A stretch of DNA of 64,000 nucleotides from Bacteroides intestinalis DSM 17393 (GTDB taxonomy: Bacteria > Bacteroidota > Bacteroidia > Bacteroidales > Bacteroidaceae), in assembly GCF_000172175.1 (NCBI RefSeq), contig NZ_ABJL02000008.1, forward strand, positions 2,852,001-2,916,000, read 5' to 3'. The notes below the pieces were generated by a model. That model worked only from the letters and a program-made list of their open reading frames with translations. It ran no database searches and had not been told where the DNA came from. Below are positions 41,719 through 50,318 of this stretch, piece after piece. The translations under genes and the position numbers were made by a program. Numbering within the stretch: the first letter of the stretch is position 1; each line of letters opens with the position of its first letter.

Positions 41719-44700
41719 ATGAACAAAAAATTTCTAAGTGCAATCCTGTTCGGAGCTTTAATGGTAGGTTCTACAGGAACGTTCACGTCTTGTAAGGACT
41801 ACGATGATGACATCAAGGACCTGCAGGGACAACTGGACAAGAAAGCTTCACTTGATGAATTGAACTCTAAGGTAAGTGCTTTAGAGGCTGCCATCAATGG
41901 AGCTAAGACTGATGCGACTGCTGCTAAGACTAAAGCAGAAGAAGCACTGACCAAAGCTCAAGAAGCATTGGACAAAGCTGGACAAGGGGGCTCATCTGCA
42001 GAAATCGAAGCTCTGAAAGCAGCTTTGGAAAAAGCACAGTCTGATTTGCAAAAGCAAATCGACAAATTGGCTTCTTTGGATGATGTAACAGCAAAAGTTG
42101 CTGCTTTGAAAAAAGAGCTCGAAGCAGACTTTGTTACTGATGAGAAGTTGCAAGTTTTATCTACAAAGGTTCAAACTTTGACTGATGAAGTAGTTAAATT
42201 GATCGGTCACCGTTTGACTAGTCTGGCTGTAATACCGACTACTCATATTAATGGTATCGCTGCTATCACTTTCACTACTTTGCAATATACTCCGCAGAAG
42301 TATCAGGTAGTAGCTGATCACAAATCAGAAGTACATGCAACAACTCCGGTTCTGGACCACGTTAATGCTGCGACTAAAGCTAATTACATTTCTACGGAAA
42401 AGAATAAAGCTTATTTCCATGTAAGTCCGAGTATAGGTATCCGTACTCAAGATATCAAATTGCCTTCATTCGATGGTTTGAAGTCTGAGAACATCATAAC
42501 CAGAGCAGGTGTTGAAATTACTAACAATAAGCCTATCGAAGTTACTGGATATAACATCAATGATAAGGGCGTATTGGAAGTAACATTCAAGAAAGAAAAG
42601 AGCTTCTTGAATACACAGCTTAATACTTCTACGACTGGTACTAAAGAATCATTCTATATGGCTTCTTTGAAAGCTCCTATTGCAGAAGCTAACTACACAG
42701 AAGACGAAGCTAAGGATCTTGCAGCTGGTAAGATTGATGGTGTTTATGTAAACTCTGAATATGCCCGTATCGAGGAACTCATCAAGTTACCTTATCTTGC
42801 TAACATGAGAACTGATTATAGCAAGACAACTACTGGTAACTTTGCTGATGAAACTCAGACTGATGCTAACGGCAAATTCTATGTTCACTATCATGACTCT
42901 ATCTGCCTGTATAAGTCTGATGCAAACTCTTTGATCGATGTTTACCAGCCCTACGACAAAGCTCTTGATCTGAAGACATTGGTGAAAGTTTGTGTAAGTG
43001 ATATCAATAACGATCATAGCAAACATGAAGGTTTGGATAACTATGCTGACTATGGTTTGGCATTCCGTTTCCGTTTGGCTAATGCTGCTTACATTCCGCA
43101 GAACGATAATACAAACAAGACTGACCAGCAGAAGTTTGCTCAAATCGATTCTCCTGAAAGTGGTATCATGACATCTAAAGTATATAACATTCCTGAATCA
43201 GCTACAGCTGTAGGTCGTGAGCCTATCGTTTGCGTATCTTTGATCGATACTCAAAACGGTAACGCTTTGATCGCTCAACGTTATATCAAGATTAAATGGA
43301 CTATGGAAGGTAAGACTCTGTCTGTTCCATTCCAGCCTACTCTGTTCAATTGCACTGTTGAAAACCGTGTTAATACAGAAATGATGAACACAATGATCTA
43401 CGACAAGGCTAAGACTGGTGGTATGACTAAGAATGAATTCCATTCTATCTATACTCAGTTCGTAGATGGTACAGGTGCTGGTACAGCTATAGATATCGCT
43501 AATCCTGAAGAAGGTGTTGAATCTCACAATATCTTGTGGACATTGTCTGAAACTGATCTGGGCGTATTCTGGCCTACTCAGCAAGAAAAGACATTCACTA
43601 AGACTGTGACTTACAAAGATCCTAAGGGTATCAATGCTGACATTACAGTTGTAATGACAAGAACTATCTACATGCCTGCTCTGAACGTTTGGGGCCATAT
43701 GGGTACTTACTGGAAGGGTGACAAGGTATATGAAGTATTCAACATCAACCCGATCGTTTACGGTACTAAGGAATCTAACCCGGCATGGAACGTAGTTACA
43801 GGTACCAACCCAACATGTAACATCTATACTGACCTGTTGAATGGCTTCTTGGATGACAGATATAAGAAACCGACTGACGGTGCTGCAGGTGTAGTATATT
43901 ACACTGACAAGAATGTAGCTGGTAAGAAATTCTACTATCCTTCTTTCGGTCCTGCACAAGCTGGCGCTACTATGGGAGCTAACTCTAATGGTATCTATTA
44001 CAATGATCTGGGTGTAAGATTTGTATTTGACAAGGCAAGAATTGCTAACTACAAGTATACTTGGAAAGACGGTAAAGAATACACAGCTACGTTGAAGAAC
44101 AATGATACTGAATTGTGGATCAACGGTCAATTGGCTGCAACTATTGTGAACCATGCAGCTAACCTGTTGAACGCAGCTGAACAAACTTACAACATTAAGT
44201 TGGAAGAAGCTGTTCCTGCTCATCCTGTTACTGACTTTACTAATCAGCCGACAGAAGCTGCTAAAGCATTGGTTGGTAAGCTTGTTCCTATCAATTTGGT
44301 AGCTGATATCTGTGGTAATGGTAAGAATGTAACTACAGTTAAGCAATATGAAGCTAACATCATCGAACCGTTACAGGTTAAGAAGGGTGAAATTAAGAAC
44401 TTCATCGATGCTCAAAACGAAGGTAGTACAATTGATGTAACTGACGCATTCACTTACTATTCTTGGAATGACAACAACCAGGTTGTTGCTAAGACTGGCA
44501 AGGGTGACTTAGCAGAAAAACTGTATGAGTTCTACCAAGTAAGAGAAGCAGGTTGGCCGTTGGTAGCTGGTTCTAGCACTTTGGATGTAACTAAGATCAA
44601 GACTAACTTGAAACCTGAAGGTGGTAACTTGGAACCTGTTGAAGGTTACACTCAAGGTAGCTTGCCTGCAAACGTTGAGATTAAGTACGAACAGAAACTT

Positions 44701-44868
44701 GTTGATGGTAAATTGAAAGACGTTCTGACTTATTACAACTATAGCGGTACTCCGGTTAACAAGGCATACAAGCTGTTTATCCCGGTTGAATATGGCTACA
44801 AGTGGAAGACTCTGATCAATGTTTATGAAGTGACTGTAGCTCCTAACTCAGGAACTCCTGGTAACTAA
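41719..44868 (+). CDS. Large variable surface lipoprotein 4
   Basis: 1049 residues. Signal and lipobox as in lipoproteins 2 and 3 (one Ile/Val change), then KDYDDDI. In place of the collagen-like block it has a long coiled coil at about 34-170 (KKASLDELNSKVSALEAAI; AEEALTKAQEALDKA; ALEKAQSDLQKQIDKLASLD). The ectodomain shows some similarity of style to lipoprotein 1, including AVGREPIVCVSL versus AVGRMPLVRVEL. Codons are strongly biased (GCT, AAG, ACT), as in highly expressed genes. Confidence 0.85.
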   Translation: MNKKFLSAILFGALMVGSTGTFTSCKDYDDDIKDLQGQLDKKASLDELNSKVSALEAAINGAKTDATAAKTKAEEALTKAQEALDKAGQGGSSAEIEALKAALEKAQSDLQKQIDKLASLDDVTAKVAALKKELEADFVTDEKLQVLSTKVQTLTDEVVKLIGHRLTSLAVIPTTHINGIAAITFTTLQYTPQKYQVVADHKSEVHATTPVLDHVNAATKANYISTEKNKAYFHVSPSIGIRTQDIKLPSFDGLKSENIITRAGVEITNNKPIEVTGYNINDKGVLEVTFKKEKSFLNTQLNTSTTGTKESFYMASLKAPIAEANYTEDEAKDLAAGKIDGVYVNSEYARIEELIKLPYLANMRTDYSKTTTGNFADETQTDANGKFYVHYHDSICLYKSDANSLIDVYQPYDKALDLKTLVKVCVSDINNDHSKHEGLDNYADYGLAFRFRLANAAYIPQNDNTNKTDQQKFAQIDSPESGIMTSKVYNIPESATAVGREPIVCVSLIDTQNGNALIAQRYIKIKWTMEGKTLSVPFQPTLFNCTVENRVNTEMMNTMIYDKAKTGGMTKNEFHSIYTQFVDGTGAGTAIDIANPEEGVESHNILWTLSETDLGVFWPTQQEKTFTKTVTYKDPKGINADITVVMTRTIYMPALNVWGHMGTYWKGDKVYEVFNINPIVYGTKESNPAWNVVTGTNPTCNIYTDLLNGFLDDRYKKPTDGAAGVVYYTDKNVAGKKFYYPSFGPAQAGATMGANSNGIYYNDLGVRFVFDKARIANYKYTWKDGKEYTATLKNNDTELWINGQLAATIVNHAANLLNAAEQTYNIKLEEAVPAHPVTDFTNQPTEAAKALVGKLVPINLVADICGNGKNVTTVKQYEANIIEPLQVKKGEIKNFIDAQNEGSTIDVTDAFTYYSWNDNNQVVAKTGKGDLAEKLYEFYQVREAGWPLVAGSSTLDVTKIKTNLKPEGGNLEPVEGYTQGSLPANVEIKYEQKLVDGKLKDVLTYYNYSGTPVNKAYKLFIPVEYGYKWKTLINVYEVTVAPNSGTPGN

Positions 44869-44894
44869 ATAAAGATTAGATACTAAATAAAAAG

Positions 44895-44922
44895 AGTATG
44901 TCCTTCGGGGCATACTTTTTTT
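44895..44922 (+). terminator. First terminator of lipoprotein gene 4
   Basis: AGTATG-TCCTTCGGGG-CATACT followed by T7. Same hairpin as after lipoprotein gene 1. Confidence 0.85.
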
Positions 44923-44930
44923 AAATGAAA

Positions 44931-45030
44931 CAACTACTCTGTGAAGAATAGTCCTTTTTTTCACCATCGTGAAAAGTAAAATGTTGTTGTGTGAGGCTGT
45001 ACCCAGTGGGAGACAGCCTCACTCTTTTTA
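44931..45030 (+). terminator. Terminator repeat, copy 4
   Basis: Nearly identical to copies 1 and 2; marks the right end of the lipoprotein locus. Confidence 0.9.
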
Positions 45031-45087
45031 TAGCCATTCACTCTAACTACTCAAAAAAAGCGCTATAACAAACAAATGGAGGACAAG

Positions 45088-45129
45088 AAGAAGGCGGTAA
45101 AAATGCTTAAGCTTTTTTACCGCCTTCTT
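45088..45129. terminator. Bidirectional terminator between locus and pepD
   Basis: AAGAAGGCGGTAA paired with TTACCGCCTTCTT, inner stretch rich in A then T, so it can end transcription from either side. Confidence 0.8.
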
Positions 45130-45145
45130 TATAATAGAATACTAA

Positions 45146-46603
45146 TTACTTTTCCGGTGTCTGTTCCAATGTAGCTACCAAGAAATCATAGAACTTGGAA
45201 ACTGTCGGAATCAAAGCACGTTCATCCGGTGAGTGCGGAGAGCGCAACGTTGGTCCGAAGGAAATCATATCCAATCCCGGACAGTTAGCACCAATAATAC
45301 CACATTCCAAACCTGCATGAATTACTTTCACTGCCGGTTCTACACCGAATTGTTGCTTATAAGACAACTTCATGGCGTGCAGAATAGGAGAATCCACATT
45401 AGGCTGCCAACCCGAATAACCTCCACTTAATTCCACCTTCATACCAGCCATAGCAAAACAAGCAGTCAGGCTGTCAGCCAGAAATTCTTTCATTGTATCG
45501 CAAGAGCTACGTGCCAGGATACGAACTTCCGCTTTACCACCACCAATAATAACAATAGCCAGATTAGAAGAAGTTTCCACTGTATCAGGCACAGTAGGAA
45601 TCATACGCATCACGCCATCCTGACAAGCCATCAATACATTAATCATATTGTCTTGAATTTCCGTAGGAACAATAGTTGCAGGAAGCTCAACAGATTCAAC
45701 AGTCAGAGTGATACCGCTTTCAATCGGAGCGTATTCCGCATTGATCTGTGCTTCATATTCCTTAATATAATCTTCCAGTCCTTCCGTATCTTCAGGATTA
45801 AACACCAATACAGCACATGCTTCACGAGGAATAGCATTACGCATATTTCCACCCTCAAAACTTGCCAACTGAGAATCAAACTCAATCAAGACATCATGCA
45901 CTATGCGAGCTAAGAGCTTATTAGCATTTCCACGACCCTGATTGATCTCCAGACCGGAGTGACCACCACGCAGACCTTTCAAAGTAACCTTACGGGCTAC
46001 AAGATCGGCAGCAGGTGCTTCTTCTTTATATTCCAATGTAGCAGTCAGATCGATACCACCGGCACAGCCAATATATAATTCGCCTTCATCTTCAGAATCA
46101 AGATTCAACAGGATTTCACCTTTCAGTGTACCTGGCTTCAAGCCGAAAGCACCGTACATGCCTGTTTCCTCATCTTTCGTAATCAGGGCTTCCAACGGGC
46201 CATGTTTCAGACTGCTATCTTCGAGCACAGCCATAATAGCTGCAACGCCCAGACCATTGTCTGCACCCAATGTAGTACCTTTAGCTTTCACCCAATCGCC
46301 ATCGATATAGGTTTCAATAGGATCTTTTGTAAAATCGTGAACAGTATCATTGTTCTTCTGGGGCACCATATCCATGTGCGCCTGAAGAATGACGCCTTTG
46401 CGGTTTTCCATCCCCGGAGTAGCAGCTTTACGAATGATAACATTGCCTATTTCATCGACAAATGATTCCAAGCCTAAGCCTTTTCCAAAATTAACAAGGA
46501 ACTCGGTTATCTTCTCCATGTGTCCGGACGGACGGGGAATTTGAGTCAGCGAATAAAAATGCTTCCACACATTCTGTGGAGCTAATTGCAAGATTGTACT
46601 CAT
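45146..46603 (-). CDS. pepD: Aminoacyl-histidine dipeptidase (M20 family)
   Basis: 485 residues, the normal PepD length. Zinc-binding and catalytic motifs of M20 peptidases: QAHMDMVPQKN (His, Asp), TTLGADNGLG (bridging Asp), KDEETGMYGA (Glu pair), and DSEDEGELYIGCAGG. Cleaves Xaa-His and similar dipeptides in the cytoplasm. Single gene followed by a terminator. Confidence 0.95.
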   Translation of the reverse strand: MSTILQLAPQNVWKHFYSLTQIPRPSGHMEKITEFLVNFGKGLGLESFVDEIGNVIIRKAATPGMENRKGVILQAHMDMVPQKNNDTVHDFTKDPIETYIDGDWVKAKGTTLGADNGLGVAAIMAVLEDSSLKHGPLEALITKDEETGMYGAFGLKPGTLKGEILLNLDSEDEGELYIGCAGGIDLTATLEYKEEAPAADLVARKVTLKGLRGGHSGLEINQGRGNANKLLARIVHDVLIEFDSQLASFEGGNMRNAIPREACAVLVFNPEDTEGLEDYIKEYEAQINAEYAPIESGITLTVESVELPATIVPTEIQDNMINVLMACQDGVMRMIPTVPDTVETSSNLAIVIIGGGKAEVRILARSSCDTMKEFLADSLTACFAMAGMKVELSGGYSGWQPNVDSPILHAMKLSYKQQFGVEPAVKVIHAGLECGIIGANCPGLDMISFGPTLRSPHSPDERALIPTVSKFYDFLVATLEQTPEK

Positions 46604-46830
46604 AACATTTTAAAAGTTAGTTTTCGCAAATATACATTTTTATTCCCAAACTATGCAAGAACCTAAACTTTTTCCTGTGAAAAACTAACATTACAATAAG
46701 CACAAAGAAACGCCCCGTGCCTACCAAACCTGTACCATCTCCATACATATACAACCGAATTTGGTACGGACTTGACACGGACTTGGTAGGGAGTTGGTAG
46801 GGTTCGGATGCGCCCCCTACATTAACGAAT

Positions 46831-47814
46831 CTATTTTGAACGATTGACCAATGACAGATGCAACCATCCATAAATACCCAGTACAATAACCAGCAATGTC
46901 TGTATACCATGCACTATCAACGCAAAAACTCCTGCATCGGTAGCATTGACACCATATAACATCATCATAGTAATAACAGCAAAGTGCCAGGAACCTGCAC
47001 CATTGGGAGTAGGAACAATCACTGCGAAAGTGCCGCCCACAAACATCACCAAGCCTGCCAGAAAGCTCAGATGCTCAGTAAAAGAGAAGCAATAGAAAGT
47101 GATATAGAAGTGATAAAAATAGCATATCCATATAAATAAGGTATAGAGAATAAAAAGTGGTATATTCTTTACACTCTTCAACGACATCACCCCTTCCCAT
47201 ACATTCAACACCACGCCTTTTACTTTCTCAAAGAAAGAAAGCATGCGCAGAAGAAAATAAAGTAATACCAATACACCAATGATACTAAAAAGAACAACAT
47301 AAAACCAAGGAGACGTCACCAGATGCACCAGCGAAGGAACTTTGGTACCCGTCTCTTCAAAAAAACGAAGGAAGACAGGCATCTGTATCAGAAAAGTAAT
47401 CCCGGTAATCACAATGATGGTCAACGTATCTATCAAACGCTCCGTTACCACTGTTCCAAGCGATTTGGCAAAAGAAACATCATCATATTTGGCAAGTACT
47501 CCGCAACGGGAAACCTCTCCTACCCGAGGAAGAATAAGATTGGCTGCATAAGAAACAAAGATAGCATCTACACAATCACCCGACTTGGGATAAGCACCAA
47601 GCGGGGCAAGTGTTTGCTTCCACCGCCAGCCACGAAACACATGACTCATCACACCAAAAAATAAAGAAAACAACATCCATCCCCAGTTCGTTCCATGCAG
47701 AAGTACTTCTTTAGCGCGTGCAAAATCAAAATCTCGATACACCCAATACAGGATAAAACCGCCCAAAGCGACCGGCAAAAGGATCTTCAATGTCTTTTTT
47801 AATAGTTTATTCAT
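46831..47814 (-). CDS. Flippase-like membrane protein (LPG synthase transmembrane / UPF0104)
   Basis: 327 residues with about eight hydrophobic helices. WGWMLFSLFFGVMSHVFRGWRW, LILPRVGEVSRCGVL and VGGTFAVIVPTPNGAGSWHFAV are landmarks of the lysylphosphatidylglycerol synthase TM region / UPF0104 family. There is no catalytic MprF synthase domain, so a lipid-linked flippase or transporter role is likely; substrate unknown. A perfect promoter precedes it. Confidence 0.85.
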   Translation of the reverse strand: MNKLLKKTLKILLPVALGGFILYWVYRDFDFARAKEVLLHGTNWGWMLFSLFFGVMSHVFRGWRWKQTLAPLGAYPKSGDCVDAIFVSYAANLILPRVGEVSRCGVLAKYDDVSFAKSLGTVVTERLIDTLTIIVITGITFLIQMPVFLRFFEETGTKVPSLVHLVTSPWFYVVLFSIIGVLVLLYFLLRMLSFFEKVKGVVLNVWEGVMSLKSVKNIPLFILYTLFIWICYFYHFYITFYCFSFTEHLSFLAGLVMFVGGTFAVIVPTPNGAGSWHFAVITMMMLYGVNATDAGVFALIVHGIQTLLVIVLGIYGWLHLSLVNRSK

Positions 47815-47845
47815 GCAGAATTCGTTATTCTTCGTCGAAAAGGAT

Positions 47846-47853
47846 TACCTTTG
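47846..47853 (+). promoter_or_regulatory. -7 element of rsmA
   Basis: TACCTTTG on the plus strand with TTCG 21 bp upstream as a weak -33. Would give a leader of about 120 bases. Overlaps the opposite promoter, so the two may compete. Confidence 0.5.
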
Positions 47854-47860
47854 CGAGCTG

Positions 47861-47891
47861 CAAAGATAGTGCAAATAGGAAGCAGAACAAA
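47861..47891 (-). promoter_or_regulatory. Promoter of flippase-like gene
   Basis: Minus strand -33 TTTG (complement 47888-47891), 19 bp, -7 TATCTTTG (complement 47861-47868). Lies head to head with the rsmA promoter. Confidence 0.75.
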
Positions 47892-47974
47892 AGAAGCTTG
47901 CTTATTTTTAATACTGAAGTATGGACTATATTCGCGGAGCAAAGAGAGTGCAACAGTAATGATTTAGTGGATAA

Positions 47975-48790
47975 ATGAGACTAGTAAAGCCTAAAAAGTT
48001 TCTCGGCCAACATTTCCTGAAGGATTTGAAAGTGGCGCAGGACATAGCCGATACCGTAGACGTATGTCCCGGGCTTCCTGTATTGGAAGTGGGTCCGGGC
48101 ATGGGGGTATTAACCCAGTTCCTGGTAAAAAAAGAACGTCCGGTGAAAGTAGTAGAACTGGATTATGAATCTGTTGCCTATCTACGTGAAGAATACCCGT
48201 CCCTGGAAGATAATATCATCGAAGATGACTTCCTGAAGATGAATCTGCAACGCTTATTCAACGGGCAGCCTTTTGTACTGACAGGAAACTATCCTTATAA
48301 TATTTCGAGCCAGATTTTCTTCAAGATGCTGGACAATAAGGAACTGATACCTTGTTGCACCGGTATGATACAGAAAGAAGTAGCCGAACGTATTGCTGCC
48401 GGCCCCGGAAGCAAAACATACGGCATTCTGAGCATATTAATACAGGCATGGTATCGTGTGGAATATCTTTTCACCGTACATGAGCATGTATTCAACCCAC
48501 CGCCTAAGGTGAAAAGCGCTGTCATCCGCATGACACGAAACGAGACTCAAGACCTTGGTTGCGATGAAAAACTATTCAAGCAAGTGGTGAAGACCACTTT
48601 CAATCAACGCCGCAAAACCCTGAGAAATTCGATAAAACCCATACTTGGCAAAGACTGCCCACTGACGGAAGATGTTTTATTCAATAAACGACCGGAGCAA
48701 CTATCGGTACAACAATTCACAGATCTGACCAACCGGGTTGAACAGGCTTTGAAAGAGATTAGAGAAAAAAGTAATGAAACCAATGAATGA
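47975..48790 (+). CDS. rsmA: 16S rRNA dimethyladenosine transferase
   Basis: 271 residues. SAM-binding VLEVGPGMGVLT, acidic loop DFLKMN and catalytic NYPYNISSQI (the NLPY-type motif) identify RsmA/KsgA, which dimethylates two adenines near the 3' end of 16S rRNA. Start ATG 47975 begins with the family's KPKKFLGQHFLKD. Confidence 0.96.
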   Translation: MRLVKPKKFLGQHFLKDLKVAQDIADTVDVCPGLPVLEVGPGMGVLTQFLVKKERPVKVVELDYESVAYLREEYPSLEDNIIEDDFLKMNLQRLFNGQPFVLTGNYPYNISSQIFFKMLDNKELIPCCTGMIQKEVAERIAAGPGSKTYGILSILIQAWYRVEYLFTVHEHVFNPPPKVKSAVIRMTRNETQDLGCDEKLFKQVVKTTFNQRRKTLRNSIKPILGKDCPLTEDVLFNKRPEQLSVQQFTDLTNRVEQALKEIREKSNETNE

Positions 48791-48855
48791 TATTTAGCAG
48801 GCGGAGTTCCAGCACTACGCTGATAAATTATCATTAAAGCAAGAGGAGGAAGATT

Positions 48856-50202
48856 ATGGAAATGGACGAAGAATACATTGACAACGTCAAAAACCTCATA
48901 GAGCAAAAAGACGCTGAAAACGTCAAAGCGCTCCTGATAGACTTACATCCTGCGGACATTGCTGAACTGTGCAATGATCTGAGCCCGGAGGAAGCACGGT
49001 TCGTATACCGTTTGCTGGATAATGAAACCGCAGCAGACGTATTGATGGAAATGGATGAGGATGTCCGTAAGGAATTCCTTGAAATACTTCCTTCTGAAAC
49101 CATTGCCAAGCGCTTCGTGGACTACATGGACACGGACGACGCTGTAGACCTGATGCGTGAGCTGGATGAAGAGAAACAGGAAGAAATTCTCTCACACATT
49201 GAAGACATTGAACAGGCAGGAGACATCGTAGACTTGTTGAAGTACGATGAAGACACCGCCGGTGGTTTGATGGGTACGGAAATGGTAGTCGTGAATGAGA
49301 ACTGGAGTATGCCGGAATGTCTGAAAGAGATGCGCCAGCAAGCTGAACAGTTGGATGAAATTTACTACGTCTACGTCATTGACGATGAAAACCGCCTGCA
49401 AGGAGTGTTCCCGCTGAAAAAGATGATTACCTCCCCTTCCGTATCAAAGGTGAAGCACGTGATGCGGAAAGACCCGATTTCTGTGCATGTCGACACATCC
49501 GTGGATGATGTGGTACAGATTATCGAAAAGTACGACTTAGTAGCTGTTCCCGTTATAGATAGTATCGGACGGCTAGTAGGACAAATCACCGTAGACGACG
49601 TCATGGACGAAGTGCGTGAACAATCGGAACGTGATTACCAGTTAGCATCCGGTTTGTCTCAGGATGTAGAAACGGACGATAACGTAATGCGTCAGACGAG
49701 TGCCCGCCTGCCATGGCTTATTATTGGTATGCTCGGTGGTATTGGTAACTCCATGATTTTAGGTAACTTCGATTCAACCTTTGCTGCCCATCCCGAAATG
49801 GCACTCTACATCCCACTGATCGGTGGTACGGGTGGGAACGTGGGAACCCAGTCTTCGGCTATCATCGTACAAGGCCTTGCCAACAACTCACTGGATGCCA
49901 AAGATATTTTCAAACAAGTAACAAAAGAGTCTGTAGTAGCACTAATCAATGCCACTATTATTTCTCTATTAGTGTATATATATAATTTCGCCCGGTTCGG
50001 TGCAACCGCTACCGTCACCTATTCCGTTTCCATCAGTCTGTTTGCCGTAGTTATGTTTGCATCTATCTTCGGCACGCTGGTTCCTATGACTCTGGAAAAG
50101 TTGAAGGTAGACCCAGCCATCGCTACCGGTCCGTTTATTGCGATTACCAATGACATCATAGGCATGATGTTATATATGGGAATTACCGTACTTCTCTCCT
50201 AA
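48856..50202 (+). CDS. mgtE: Magnesium transporter MgtE
   Basis: 448 residues. N-terminal alpha-helical MgtE_N domain (VKALLIDLHPADIAELCNDL), two CBS domains (MRKDPISVHVDTSVDDVVQIIEKYDLVAVPVID), then five membrane helices with the pore segment LIGGTGGNVGTQSSAIIVQGL. Mg2+ channel gated by cytosolic Mg2+. Preceded by the strong ribosome site AGGAGGAAG seven bases before ATG. Follows rsmA after 65 bp, perhaps co-transcribed. Confidence 0.95.
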   Translation: MEMDEEYIDNVKNLIEQKDAENVKALLIDLHPADIAELCNDLSPEEARFVYRLLDNETAADVLMEMDEDVRKEFLEILPSETIAKRFVDYMDTDDAVDLMRELDEEKQEEILSHIEDIEQAGDIVDLLKYDEDTAGGLMGTEMVVVNENWSMPECLKEMRQQAEQLDEIYYVYVIDDENRLQGVFPLKKMITSPSVSKVKHVMRKDPISVHVDTSVDDVVQIIEKYDLVAVPVIDSIGRLVGQITVDDVMDEVREQSERDYQLASGLSQDVETDDNVMRQTSARLPWLIIGMLGGIGNSMILGNFDSTFAAHPEMALYIPLIGGTGGNVGTQSSAIIVQGLANNSLDAKDIFKQVTKESVVALINATIISLLVYIYNFARFGATATVTYSVSISLFAVVMFASIFGTLVPMTLEKLKVDPAIATGPFIAITNDIIGMMLYMGITVLLS

Positions 50203-50318
50203 AACAAGAAAAAAGAAAAAAAACTCAGGAAAAAAGTATGAAGTAATTGTTTTATTTCATTAATTTGTGACCTAATGTAACCCGAACGGGTAAAACCGTT
50301 TCTTAAAACGTATGTACA

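Noticed and set aside
46617..46910. 97-residue minus-strand frame next to the flippase-like gene
   Set aside because: Overlaps the real gene in another frame and continues into non-coding sequence; no family features.
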